From Lachnospiraceae bacterium UBA1258 (GTDB lineage Bacteria > Bacillota > Clostridia > Lachnospirales > Lachnospiraceae), in NCBI GenBank assembly GCA_002308235.1, contig DBVS01000065.1, forward strand, positions 1,112 to 11,397: 10,286 nucleotides of DNA, in the 5' to 3' direction. This document shows positions 1-7,163 of the stretch, one piece after another. Each line of letters starts with the position of its first letter. Position 1 is the first letter of the stretch. The notes beneath the pieces were generated by a model that was given only the letters and a program-made list of their open reading frames with translations, had not been told where the DNA came from and ran no database searches. The translations under genes were made by a program, and so were the position numbers.

Positions 1-185
1 CGGATGGGCTTAAAAAGAAACTTCTTGATCAGAAACATCTGAAGAAAAAGGTTTAATATCTGCGCTATGAAGTTCCATGGTACGAGTGTTACCAGCTCCT
101 GATAACGGGGAGTTTCTTCACCTGCGGTGAGAAGCACATTCGTTATCGAAAGCATGGCATTTATCAGTTCCTGATGTTCTGCCAC
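1..185 (-). CDS. atpF: F-type ATP synthase subunit b, N-terminal part (truncated by window edge)
   Basis: Only the first 61 codons are present; the gene continues beyond base 1. Subunit b forms the peripheral stalk that holds F1 against the membrane Fo sector. The translation carries the typical b-subunit membrane segment at about residues 34-61 (LVTLVPWNFIAQILNLFLQM, then a basic FLIKKFLFKP exit). I chose a GTG start at 183-185 because AGGAGG (plus-strand 195-200) lies 9 bases upstream and a stop codon closes this frame just before it. An ATG at plus-strand 190-192 is only 2 bases from the ribosome site and out of frame, giving a 24-codon dead end. About 30 polar residues precede the membrane helix, longer than the few usual in many b subunits. 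It follows atpE by 37 bases, the standard Fo order a-c-b. Identity is well supported; the start is fairly sure. Confidence 0.85.
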   Translation of the reverse strand, partial: MAEHQELINAMLSITNVLLTAGEETPRYQELVTLVPWNFIAQILNLFLQMFLIKKFLFKPI

Positions 186-194
186 TCTTCATAA

Positions 195-200
195 CCTCCT
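195..200 (-). promoter_or_regulatory. Ribosome binding site deciding the atpF start
   Basis: On the minus strand this reads AGGAGG, a perfect Shine-Dalgarno core. It sits 9 bases before the GTG at 185 and only 2 bases before an out-of-frame ATG at 192. The spacing supports the GTG as the atpF start. Confidence 0.7.
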
Positions 201-222
201 GTTCTTAGTGATGTTTCAATAA

Positions 223-501
223 TTATCCGAGATGTCTCATGAACATACCGGGTGCAACGAATATAAGCAAAAGACCGGTAACGAAACCGTAAATACCTGT
301 TGTCTCTGCGATCGCACAACCAAGTAACATTGTTGATGTTACATCACCCTTACATTCGGGCTGACGGCCGATTGCTTCCAAAGCCTTTGAAACCGCATTA
401 CCTTCACCGATACCGGGGCCGATACCTGCGATAAGTGCAAGACCTGCACCGATTGCGCATCCTGCAAGAGCTATACCTTTTGCAAGTACTGAATAATCCA
501 T
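223..501 (-). CDS. atpE: F-type ATP synthase subunit c (Fo rotor proteolipid), likely Na+-binding type
   Basis: This 92-residue protein is the rotor-ring subunit of the ATP synthase, a two-helix hairpin in the membrane. Helix 1 (about 5-32) is rich in Gly/Ala with the GIGPGIGEG packing motif; the polar loop carries ARQP-like IGRQPE (44-49), which contacts the F1 central stalk; helix 2 (about 56-85) carries the ion-carrying AETTGIYG motif with E66. Relative to the Na+-type rotor of Ilyobacter tartaricus (Q32, V63, E65, S66, Y70 by family knowledge), the matching residues here are E33, I64, E66, T67 and Y71. That is a two-carboxylate version of the Na+ site. A perfect AGGAGG lies 8 bases before the ATG. 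It sits between atpB and atpF as expected. Family identity is nearly certain; Na+ specificity is inferred from residues. Confidence 0.97.
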   Translation of the reverse strand: MDYSVLAKGIALAGCAIGAGLALIAGIGPGIGEGNAVSKALEAIGRQPECKGDVTSTMLLGCAIAETTGIYGFVTGLLLIFVAPGMFMRHLG

Positions 502-547
502 AACTGTTTCCTCCTGTTTTAAAAAAACTGTTTCTTTATTTACTTAA

Positions 548-1306
548 TCATTCTTCCGCCGCATTGGCGATATACATTACGGTCAACATACAGAAGATGT
601 ATGCCTGCATAACACCCGTGAACCAGTCGAAGTATACCGACAGTATCGCAGGTAATCCGACATCCAGGATCGGTATGCACGAAAGGAACTTTCCTACTGC
701 TCCGGGAATGAGTCCGAGCAATGCCTTGCTTGCAACCGCAAGTGCCGCATAGATAAGTCCGTTGATTACTATACCCGATAAAATGTTACCGAAGTGACGG
801 CAAGCCAAGCTTATCGGTGTAGCAAGTTCCGAAAGAACGTTGAACGGAGTCATGACCGCGATGGGAGTCGTAAAACCTTTTAAGTAACCTCCGACACCGC
901 TTGTCTTTATCTTTTGGGCGGTTATCATGGTGAATACCACGATCGCCCACGCAGCCTCTGTACTAAGATCCGCCGTAGGACTTCGAAGTCCCGTAAGGCT
1001 TATGAGGTTTGACACCAAACTCGTCGAGAACAATGCCGCTACAAAGGGAACCATGTACTTGAATTTTTCGCCCATGTTTCCGATGACGAACTTGTCTGCC
1101 GCCTCAACGAGCATCTCGGCAAAGGCCTGTCTCTTTGTAATGTTCTCAACCTTCAGATTATGCGTCAGCCAGATGCAAAGACCGGTGATCACGGCCATTA
1201 CGATCCAGCTTACCACCATGGTCTCGCTTATCTGAATCCTGCCAAGCACCGGAATATCAAAAGGAAGAGTGTAATAGACTTTAGGTCCGAGAATGTTAAT
1301 CTCCAT
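548..1306 (-). CDS. atpB: F-type ATP synthase subunit a (Fo ion channel)
   Basis: This 252-residue multi-pass membrane protein forms the stator half of the Fo ion path, passing ions to and from the c ring. Family landmarks are visible: TSLVSNLISLTGLRSPTADL at about 95-114, the FTTPIAVMTPFNVLSELATPIS stretch ahead of the channel helix, the essential arginine R170 in ACRHFGNILSG, and the C-terminal GVMQAYIFCMLTVMYIANA helix (about 231-249). The usual motif is RLFGN; here it is RHFGN. The ATG lies inside the end of the upstream atpI-like gene (11-base overlap), and the nearest AGGAGG is about 15 bases upstream, which is long, so translational coupling to the upstream gene is likely. atpE follows 46 bases later. 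Length is normal for the family. Confidence 0.96.
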   Translation of the reverse strand: MEINILGPKVYYTLPFDIPVLGRIQISETMVVSWIVMAVITGLCIWLTHNLKVENITKRQAFAEMLVEAADKFVIGNMGEKFKYMVPFVAALFSTSLVSNLISLTGLRSPTADLSTEAAWAIVVFTMITAQKIKTSGVGGYLKGFTTPIAVMTPFNVLSELATPISLACRHFGNILSGIVINGLIYAALAVASKALLGLIPGAVGKFLSCIPILDVGLPAILSVYFDWFTGVMQAYIFCMLTVMYIANAAEE

Positions 1307-1760
1307 TTTGCTCTGCGTCCACCTCCTGTCCTTTGGAATTCTTTTTAGATTTGAAAATACCCGCGATCTTTATTCCGAAACTCGGAAAAAGAAGGGGTGC
1401 GATACCCGCGATCCAGTAAAAGCACGGTGCGACTATCGCTGCTATTAACCACAGCACCTGAAGAAGCATTCTCTGGCTGAAGCTTGCCTTCATTAAAGAA
1501 GCTGCTCTCTTCTCGTCATCCGTGGCTGCTATCTTCTGCACGGTGACTGCCATAAGAAAGAAGTTAAGTACTGCGACGATGAGTCCGCCGACACCACCGA
1601 GGATCACTCTGTAATCAAAGGGAACGGTTTCCGGCATCACGAATTTTGCAAGGACATACAGAACTGCCCACATAAGTATGACACCGATTCCCGTGTACAA
1701 AACAATGTGCAGGGTTTCTTTCTTAACGGCCGGCTGTATCTTAAAGGGTTCTTTTCCCAT
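1296..1760 (-). CDS. atpI: ATP synthase subunit I-like membrane protein
   Basis: A 154-residue predicted membrane protein placed directly before atpB, where AtpI proteins are encoded. About four hydrophobic segments can be seen at roughly 18-40, 51-75, 95-114 and 115-136, with a basic, polar C-terminal tail. AtpI family members act in the assembly of the c ring or in Mg2+ supply to the ATP synthase; they are not part of the finished enzyme's catalytic core. GGAGG sits 7 bases before the ATG. Its last codons overlap the start of atpB by 11 bases, so the two are probably co-translated. Sequence in this family is poorly conserved, so the call rests on position, length and membrane pattern together. 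A generic ATP-synthase-associated membrane protein is the alternative. Confidence 0.72.
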   Translation of the reverse strand: MGKEPFKIQPAVKKETLHIVLYTGIGVILMWAVLYVLAKFVMPETVPFDYRVILGGVGGLIVAVLNFFLMAVTVQKIAATDDEKRAASLMKASFSQRMLLQVLWLIAAIVAPCFYWIAGIAPLLFPSFGIKIAGIFKSKKNSKGQEVDAEQNGD

Positions 1761-1775
1761 TAAAATGCCTCCGAA

Positions 1776-2036
1776 TCAATTGTGTCTGTTGAAAGACACT
1801 TTTTTCTTATCGCCTTTATTTTTACGGGTTTGTGACATATAGAATTTGTATGCGGTCATGAAGGACGCGCCGAGCCCGAAAAAGAATCCGAGTATATATA
1901 CCCAGACCCCGACCCCGAACTTATATGTCAAAAACCAGCAGAAAGCAAGACACATGAGAAGGGGCATTATCAGCGAAAGGCCGAGCTGCGTCAGCAGAGT
2001 AAGATGTTTGAATATCTTAGATAAGTCGTTTTTCAT
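1776..2036 (-). CDS. atpZ: AtpZ/AtpI-family small membrane protein, first gene of the ATP synthase operon
   Basis: A small protein (86 residues from the ATG at 2036) with two hydrophobic helices at about 12-37 and 42-62 separated by a short loop, and a very basic C-terminus (KNKGDKKK). The pattern TQLGLSLIMP followed by VYILGFFFGLGASFMTAYKF matches the AtpZ-type, PF09527-like proteins that open many Firmicute ATP synthase operons and are linked to Mg2+/Ca2+ transport or assembly. I prefer the ATG at 2034-2036 because the protein then begins MKNDLSKIFK, like its relatives. A GTG at 2070-2072 in the same frame would add 12 residues and has GGGGA 7 bases upstream, so the longer form is possible. 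The atpI-like gene starts 15 bases downstream. The operon role is confident; the biochemical function is not. Confidence 0.7.
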   Translation of the reverse strand: MKNDLSKIFKHLTLLTQLGLSLIMPLLMCLAFCWFLTYKFGVGVWVYILGFFFGLGASFMTAYKFYMSQTRKNKGDKKKVSFNRHN

Positions 2037-2099
2037 CGACTGCACCATCCTCGTCCGTGACTGTCGCGTCACCTGAAAATCCCCAAGTCTCCGCAGACA

Positions 2100-2128
2100 A
2101 TTCTATCAACTTTTCGCGCAATTCACAA
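2100..2128 (-). promoter_or_regulatory. Candidate sigma-A-type promoter of the ATP synthase operon
   Basis: On the minus strand TTGTGA (plus-strand 2123-2128) and TAGAAT (2100-2105) are separated by exactly 17 bases, giving 4/6 and 5/6 matches to the housekeeping boxes. Transcription would start near 2093, leaving a short leader before atpZ. The surrounding sequence (2100-2165) is strongly AT-rich compared with the genes, as expected of a promoter. This is a prediction from consensus only. Confidence 0.5.
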
Positions 2129-2176
2129 TACAAAATACCAAAATCTACTATATAATTTTTTGATTAACGAATAGTT

Positions 2177-2640
2177 GCAGAGGATACGGCGCTCTTACCG
2201 CTTCATTACGGCTTTCGGACGCAGAAGCACCCGCCTTCCGTCGCAAACGCAACCCACTCCCGTTTCATGTTAAGCTGTTCGCTTCCGAAACTGCAGCCCT
2301 TCTGTATACTGAGGCGCGGAATAATAGCTTTTTCTCGAGAAACGCTCTCGCTCTGTCCTCGCTGCAGCGGACGCTAAGCTCGAAAGAACCTCGCTAAGCG
2401 CCGGCGCTGTGGAGGTTCTCTCGAAAAACTATTACTTCCGCGCCTCAATTTCGAGCGTTAAATGCGGTCTTTCGAAAGCAAACACTTGCAACATGGAATG
2501 CAGAGAAAACGGACGCTTACCGAGATTTGGCGAAAGAGGTTTGAGCTGCGCTTCCACGCGAACACCGAAGTCGCCTAGTCGAGGTTGGCGTGTGGTTGAG
2601 CGGAGTGGGTTGCGTTTGCGTCGAAAGATTGCATTTATAC
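2177..2640. repeat. Nested inverted-repeat element in the atp-mfd intergenic space
   Basis: The 649-base gap between atpZ and mfd carries no convincing gene but a great deal of symmetry. The outer arms 2242-2260 and 2602-2620 are perfect 19-base reverse complements (CGCAAACGCAACCCACTCC on the left), with weaker pairing out to 2235/2627. Middle arms 2310-2340 and 2419-2447 pair over about 30 bases with small bulges. Inner arms 2380-2392 and 2412-2424 pair 12 of 13 and compete with the middle arm. Perfect palindromes lie at 2331-2342 (TTTCTCGAGAAA), 2397-2408 (AGCGCCGGCGCT), 2469-2478 and 2360-2369. CGCTAAGC is repeated at 2372-2379 and 2392-2399, and 2177-2200 resembles 2500-2522 in direct orientation. 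It could be a non-autonomous mobile element, a palindromic repeat family or a structured RNA; the sequence alone does not decide. Confidence 0.6.
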
Positions 2641-2653
2641 GCGACAATATAGG

Positions 2654-2670
2654 GGATAATCATTTTATCC
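2654..2670 (-). terminator. Weak hairpin downstream of mfd, possible terminator
   Basis: GGATAA (2654-2659) and TTATCC (2665-2670) are perfect reverse complements around a 5-base loop, about 50 bases past the mfd stop codon. There is no clear run of T after it on the minus strand, so it is a poor intrinsic terminator. It may instead be part of mfd 3' RNA structure. Confidence 0.25.
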
Positions 2671-2721
2671 GTACCCACGGCAAGCAATAATCCAGATATT
2701 ATAACGCGCCGAATCATTCAA

Positions 2722-5700
2722 CTAAGTTGCAAGCAGCTCCTCCATCTCTGCGATAAGCGCTTCCGCAGTTTCAAGAAGCAGCCGTTCATCCTGCATCACT
2801 TCGCCCACAGGTCTGTAGGTGTAGACGAATTCCGGCGACCCCTGGGCATGGAAGACCAGTTTCTTTATATGGCGGCGGAGCAGTACATCGATATTACCAG
2901 TATTGATCCTTGCATCGGGTCTGAAAATGACCGTAACTTTTCCGTTCACGCCCTTTATGTCCGTAACATAGAGTTTATGCGCCTTTATCCTGATAAGAGA
3001 GATTCTGATAAGGTGCTCGCAGGCCGCAGGCACCGCCCCGAAACGGTCCTTAAGTTCGTCCCGCATGTCTGCTGCCTCCGCATCACTTGAGATGGCGGCG
3101 ATCCTCTTATAAACATCCAGCTTCTGAAGTTCGTTCAAAATATATTCTTCGGGAATGAAAGCATCCACGTTCAGATCGACGGTGGTAACAAAATCCTCGG
3201 CCACATCCTCACCCTTCATGGTAAGCACTGCTTTGTTAAGCATCTTACAGTAAAGGTCATATCCGACTTCCGCCATGTGTCCGTGCTGGCTCATACCGAG
3301 CACGTTTCCGGCGCCTCTTATTTCAAGGTCCTTCATGGCAATCTTGTAGCCGCTTCCCAGGTCCGTAAATTCCCTGATGGTCTGAAGTCTCTTTTCCGCC
3401 ACTTCCTCAAGGATCCTGTCCCTTTTATACATAAGGAACGCGTAGGCGGTGCGGTTCGATCTTCCCACACGGCCCCTTAACTGATAAAGCTGCGAAAGCC
3501 CCATTTTATCCGAATCATGTACGATAATGGTGTTTACGTTCGGAATGTCGATACCGGTCTCCACGATGGTGGTGGAAACAAGCACATCGATATCGCCCCT
3601 GATAAAATCGTACATGATCCGTTCAAGCTCAGATTCCTTCATCTGTCCGTGGGCAAAAGCAACCGTGGCATCGGGAAGGAGAGCCTGAAGTTTCCCCGCC
3701 ATATCCGCAATATTTGAAACGTGATTATAGACATAGTAAACCTGTCCGTTCCTGGAAAGTTCGCGGACTATGGCCTCTCTGACCATTTCTTCGTTATATT
3801 CCATGACATAGGTCTGTATGGGAAGGCGGTCTCCGGGCGCTTCCTCCAGCAAACTCATGTCTCTTATCCCGACAAGACTCATGTGAAGGGTCCTTGGAAT
3901 GGGCGTGGCCGTAAGAGTCAGCACATCCACATCCGACTTGATCTGCTTGATCTTTTCTTTGTTTGCAACACCGAAGCGCTGCTCCTCATCAATGATAAGA
4001 AGGCCCAGGTCCTTGAAATTCACGTCCGCGGAAAGCAACCGGTGCGTTCCGATGACGATATCGCAAAGCCCGTTTTTAAGCTCCGTCACGGTGGCAGCCT
4101 GCTCTTTTTTCGAGACAAAGCGGCTTAAGAGCCTGACCTTAACCGGGAATTCCTTCATTCGCTCGGTAAAGGTATTGAAATGCTGCTGGGCAAGAATGGT
4201 GGTGGGCACCAAGAAAGCTACCTGTTTCCCGTCCTGAATGGCCTTGAAAGCCGCACGGATGGCCACTTCCGTCTTACCGAAGCCCACGTCGCCGCAGATA
4301 AGTCTGTCCATGATCTTCGGGCTTTCCATGTCGCTTTTCGTGGCCTCGATGGCTGCGGTCTGGTCCTCGGTCTCTTCGTAGGGGAAGAGCTCCTCAAATT
4401 CCTGCTGCCATACGGTGTCCTTCGAAAAAACAAAGCCCGATTTTTCCCGCCGTTTGGCGTACAGTTCAACAAGTTCCTTTGCGATCTCATCAACGGCGGT
4501 CTTGACTCTTGATGTGGTTTTGCTCCACTCTCCTCCGCCAAGCTTATTGATCTTCGGCCGTCTGGCATCGGCGCTTGCATATTTCATGATGGCGTCAAGG
4601 CTCGTGGCGGGCACGAACAAAACGCCCCCGTCCTTGTACTCGATACGCATGTAATCCTTGGAAACCTTATCTACTTCAACCTTCTCGATTCCCTTATATA
4701 TGCCGATTCCGTGGCTTTCGTGAACCACGTAATCCCCCACGTGAAGGTCGTTAAAGTCCTGAATGCGCTTGCCTTCGCGCTCGTATTTCTTCTTGGTCTT
4801 CTTTTTGACGGTACCGAAAATGTCGCTCTCGGATATTACCGCAAAGCGGAGTTCCGGATACTCAAAGCCCTTTAAAACACGGCCAAACATGGTCATGACC
4901 TCTCCGAAAATCAGGTTATGATCCCTGTCCTCGGAAAAGAAAGCCTCCACCTCATTGTCCCGAAGGTCGGATGCAAGGCGCTCCGCTCTTGTTTTGGACC
5001 CCGAAAGGATCAGCACCCTGAAGCCGCGTTTTTTATAGTTTTTAAGATCCCGGACCAAATCCGTGAAACTGTTGTTGTATGAGGGAATACTCCTGGCTCC
5101 CGCGTCAAAGGTAAAGGCAGGCTTTATCTTAAAGCCCTTTGTCTGCATGGCGCTTACCAAAAGCACGGAAGATGAACTCATCTTCGCCAGGACCTCTTCC
5201 TTCTGAAAAAGAATGTGCGTCTGCCCCGCAAGGATATATCCCTGCTCCAAGCGCGCCTTCATGCTTTCATTGAACTCAAGTTCCACCGCATCGGCGTGTT
5301 CCGATATTCTCTGGGGTTCATCAAGAATAAAGAGTCCGTCCTTAAAATAGTCGGCCACGGACAGAAGTTCGTCGCAGAAATATTTGATGTAACTGTCGGC
5401 GTTAAAGGTCCAGGGAAGCTCGGTTATCTGCTCCTTTATCTCCTCGGTGCGGGTCTTAAGTCTGTGGGCCTCCTCGGGCTTTCCTTTGTCGTAAAAGACC
5501 TTCACGGCCTTATCCGTTTCCGAAACGATCTTTTTAAGTCCCGAAAGAAGCTCATCCTCGGAAAGAGGGAGCTCGCAGGCAGGATAAATGCTTATGCTTT
5601 CAAGACGCTCGACAGACCTCTGGCTTTCTGCGTCAAAGCTCCTGATGGAAGTGACCTCATCCCCCCAAAGCTCGATCCTGTAAGGATTTGTCTCGGTAAA

Positions 5701-6243
5701 ATCAAAAACGTCGATGATACCGCCGCGGATTCCGAACTGTCCGCCCTCTTCGACTCTGTAAGTCTTTTCATACCCGAGGGTACAAAGCATCGAAGAGATC
5801 TCCGAAAGTTCCACAGTCTGCCCCACGGATAGTCTTACGGTCCTTTGTTTTAAAAGCTCGATCCCCGCCTGGGCGTTCATAAGGCCGCCGAAAGTGGTGA
5901 TAAGAGTGCAGGGAAGTCCCATGATAAGCCGTTTGTAGCAGCTTATCCTGTCTCTCGTGATCTTGTTTCCGTGCACGTCCGCCTGATAGAATATGGCATC
6001 TTTTGCCGGAAAAAGACGCACGTTTTTATCGTACATCCGATAATCTTCGTAGATTTCACGGGCACGCTGATCGCTGTAGGTAACGATTATCCTGTCGGAA
6101 TAATCTTCCGCAAAAGAAAAAGCGAGATTCCACTTTTGGGAATCCACGCATCCGGTCACACCGACACATTTTCTGTTTTTAAGATTTTTCACGGCCTCTT
6201 CATAGTTTGCGGTTTCGCAAAGAGGCCCCGTCAAAGCTCTCAT
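2722..6243 (-). CDS. mfd: Transcription-repair coupling factor Mfd
   Basis: A full-length 1173-residue Mfd, the DNA translocase that removes RNA polymerase stalled at DNA damage and recruits UvrA. The N-terminal third is the UvrB-like module (for example GIRGGIIDVFDF, about 170-185). The RNA-polymerase-interacting domain starts near H501 (HVGDYVVHESHGIGIY). The RecG-like motor follows: Walker A GDVGFGKT with K657, DEEQ at 752-755, TATPIPRTLH, then TTIVETGIDIPN and QLYQLRGRVGRSNR of the second lobe. The C-terminal TRCF domain that binds the UvrB-like module occupies roughly 1020-1130. All key residues look intact. The ATG overlaps the pth stop codon by 4 bases (ATGA), implying coupled translation. 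It is the last gene of the run and is followed by the repeat-rich gap. Confidence 0.98.
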   Translation of the reverse strand: MRALTGPLCETANYEEAVKNLKNRKCVGVTGCVDSQKWNLAFSFAEDYSDRIIVTYSDQRAREIYEDYRMYDKNVRLFPAKDAIFYQADVHGNKITRDRISCYKRLIMGLPCTLITTFGGLMNAQAGIELLKQRTVRLSVGQTVELSEISSMLCTLGYEKTYRVEEGGQFGIRGGIIDVFDFTETNPYRIELWGDEVTSIRSFDAESQRSVERLESISIYPACELPLSEDELLSGLKKIVSETDKAVKVFYDKGKPEEAHRLKTRTEEIKEQITELPWTFNADSYIKYFCDELLSVADYFKDGLFILDEPQRISEHADAVELEFNESMKARLEQGYILAGQTHILFQKEEVLAKMSSSSVLLVSAMQTKGFKIKPAFTFDAGARSIPSYNNSFTDLVRDLKNYKKRGFRVLILSGSKTRAERLASDLRDNEVEAFFSEDRDHNLIFGEVMTMFGRVLKGFEYPELRFAVISESDIFGTVKKKTKKKYEREGKRIQDFNDLHVGDYVVHESHGIGIYKGIEKVEVDKVSKDYMRIEYKDGGVLFVPATSLDAIMKYASADARRPKINKLGGGEWSKTTSRVKTAVDEIAKELVELYAKRREKSGFVFSKDTVWQQEFEELFPYEETEDQTAAIEATKSDMESPKIMDRLICGDVGFGKTEVAIRAAFKAIQDGKQVAFLVPTTILAQQHFNTFTERMKEFPVKVRLLSRFVSKKEQAATVTELKNGLCDIVIGTHRLLSADVNFKDLGLLIIDEEQRFGVANKEKIKQIKSDVDVLTLTATPIPRTLHMSLVGIRDMSLLEEAPGDRLPIQTYVMEYNEEMVREAIVRELSRNGQVYYVYNHVSNIADMAGKLQALLPDATVAFAHGQMKESELERIMYDFIRGDIDVLVSTTIVETGIDIPNVNTIIVHDSDKMGLSQLYQLRGRVGRSNRTAYAFLMYKRDRILEEVAEKRLQTIREFTDLGSGYKIAMKDLEIRGAGNVLGMSQHGHMAEVGYDLYCKMLNKAVLTMKGEDVAEDFVTTVDLNVDAFIPEEYILNELQKLDVYKRIAAISSDAEAADMRDELKDRFGAVPAACEHLIRISLIRIKAHKLYVTDIKGVNGKVTVIFRPDARINTGNIDVLLRRHIKKLVFHAQGSPEFVYTYRPVGEVMQDERLLLETAEALIAEMEELLAT

Positions 6244-6818
6244 TCGTTCTTAACCTTGTGATTGTATCTGTTCATTGCTTCGTCCGCGCCTGCACAAAGT
6301 ACGGTCTCGACAGCCGCCACCGCTTCTTTTGTCGCGTTTTCAACGGCTTCTGCGTCTTCACCTGCGAAGTGTCCCAAAACCCAGTCCTTAAGATCCATGC
6401 GGGCGGGCTTTTCACCGATGCCGACGCGGATCCTGGTGTAGTCCTGAGTACCCAGCATCGCGATTATGTTCTTCATGCCGTTATGTCCGCCGGCACTTCC
6501 GCGTTTTCTGACCCTGATGTCTCCGGGAGAAAGGGAAATGTCGTCATATATCACGATAAGCTCCTCCTCGGGATCGATCTTGTAATAATCCACGGCTTCC
6601 CTGATACTCTCGCCGCTTAAGTTCATATAGGTCTGCGGCTTTAAAAGCACCACTTTGTTTCCCTCGATGGTGCCCTTTCCGATAAGTCCCTTGTGCTTCT
6701 TTTCCGAAACGTTTATCCCGTATTTTTCTGCCAGTCTGTCAAGCACCGTAAAGCCGGCGTTATGTCTGGTACCCGCATATTCTTTGCCCGGATTGCCGAG
6801 CCCCGCGATAATGATCAC
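6240..6818 (-). CDS. pth: Peptidyl-tRNA hydrolase
   Basis: A 192-residue cytoplasmic enzyme that cleaves peptidyl-tRNAs released from stalled ribosomes, recycling the tRNA. The family's catalytic and binding residues are visible: N9 in AGLGNPG, the catalytic H19 in TRHNAGF, N66 in KPQTYMNLSG, D92 in IYDD, and N113 in GGHNG. Length is normal. Translation begins at a GTG (6816-6818) with GAGG 8 bases upstream; the protein starts MIIIAGLGNPG exactly as expected, so the start is secure. It overlaps mfd by 4 bases, the pairing seen in Bacillus as spoVC(pth)-mfd, although Bacillus has the small gene fin between them, absent here. A GC-rich hairpin lies in the 60-base gap to spoVG. Confidence 0.98.
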   Translation of the reverse strand: MIIIAGLGNPGKEYAGTRHNAGFTVLDRLAEKYGINVSEKKHKGLIGKGTIEGNKVVLLKPQTYMNLSGESIREAVDYYKIDPEEELIVIYDDISLSPGDIRVRKRGSAGGHNGMKNIIAMLGTQDYTRIRVGIGEKPARMDLKDWVLGHFAGEDAEAVENATKEAVAAVETVLCAGADEAMNRYNHKVKNE

Positions 6819-6839
6819 TTTTTCTTCCTCAAATCAAGA

Positions 6840-6859
6840 GGGGTGCGAAAACGCGCCCC
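6840..6859 (-). promoter_or_regulatory. GC-rich hairpin between spoVG and pth (possible attenuator or processing site)
   Basis: On the minus strand GGGGCGCG and CGCACCCC flank a TTTT loop, giving an 8-pair stem with a single C-A mismatch. It follows the spoVG stop codon by about 20 bases and precedes the pth ribosome site. The tract after it (TCTTGATTTG) is only mildly T-rich, so it is more likely a partial terminator or an RNA-stabilising stem than a full stop. Confidence 0.4.
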
Positions 6860-6878
6860 CCTTTGTCCGTTCTTTCTT

Positions 6879-7139
6879 TTATTCCGATTGCTGTTTGTCG
6901 TAGGCTTCAAGAATCATCGACGAAAGCATCTCTCGCGTAGCCTGATCGATGGGATGAGCGATGTCTCTGTACTCTCCGTCAAGGCCTTTCTTGCTGGGCA
7001 TTGCGATGAACAAGCCCTTGTCGCCTTCAATGATCTTGATGTCGTGTACCACGAACACGCCGTCAATGGTGATGGAGGCAACTGCGCGAAGTTTACCTTC
7101 TTTGTCAATCTTACGGATCCTGATGTCGTTAATATTCAT
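6879..7139 (-). CDS. spoVG: SpoVG family nucleic-acid-binding regulator
   Basis: An 86-residue member of the SpoVG family, small dimeric proteins that bind DNA and RNA and influence septation, sporulation and capsule or virulence genes in various Firmicutes. Nearly the whole chain fits the family: MNINDIRIRKIDKEGKLRAV, ASITIDGVFVVHDIKII, GLFIAMPSKK, GEYRDIAHPI, and a C-terminal helix. Length is typical. GGGGGA sits 8 bases before the ATG. It lies 24 bases after glgD and 60 bases before pth, so it is probably carried on the glg transcript. In Bacillus spoVG also precedes pth and mfd but is followed by glmU, prs and ctc, none of which is here. The target genes in this organism cannot be read from the sequence, and its presence does not by itself prove sporulation. 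Confidence 0.96.
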   Translation of the reverse strand: MNINDIRIRKIDKEGKLRAVASITIDGVFVVHDIKIIEGDKGLFIAMPSKKGLDGEYRDIAHPIDQATREMLSSMILEAYDKQQSE

Positions 7140-7163
7140 AATGTCATTCCCCCTTTGAATGCA

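Noticed and set aside
190..192. ATG near the start of atpF
   Set aside because: It is out of frame with the b subunit, only 2 bases from AGGAGG, and its frame stops after 24 codons.
2177..2640. The intergenic repeats as a CRISPR array
   Set aside because: The repeats are inverted and unequal in length with no regular spacers and no cas genes nearby.
2409..2690. A 93-codon plus-strand frame inside the intergenic repeat
   Set aside because: It runs through the inverted-repeat arms, is rich in Arg/Ser with no motif, and has no convincing ribosome site.
2698..2703. A TATAAT box on the minus strand just after mfd
   Set aside because: No -35 box lies at 16-18 bases; the nearest TTGCAA is about 23 bases away, so a promoter is not supported.
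2517..2717. A 66-codon minus-strand frame starting 5 bases after mfd
   Set aside because: It overlaps the repeat element, ends in low-quality basic sequence and lacks a good ribosome site; probably not translated, though its position after mfd makes it worth a glance.
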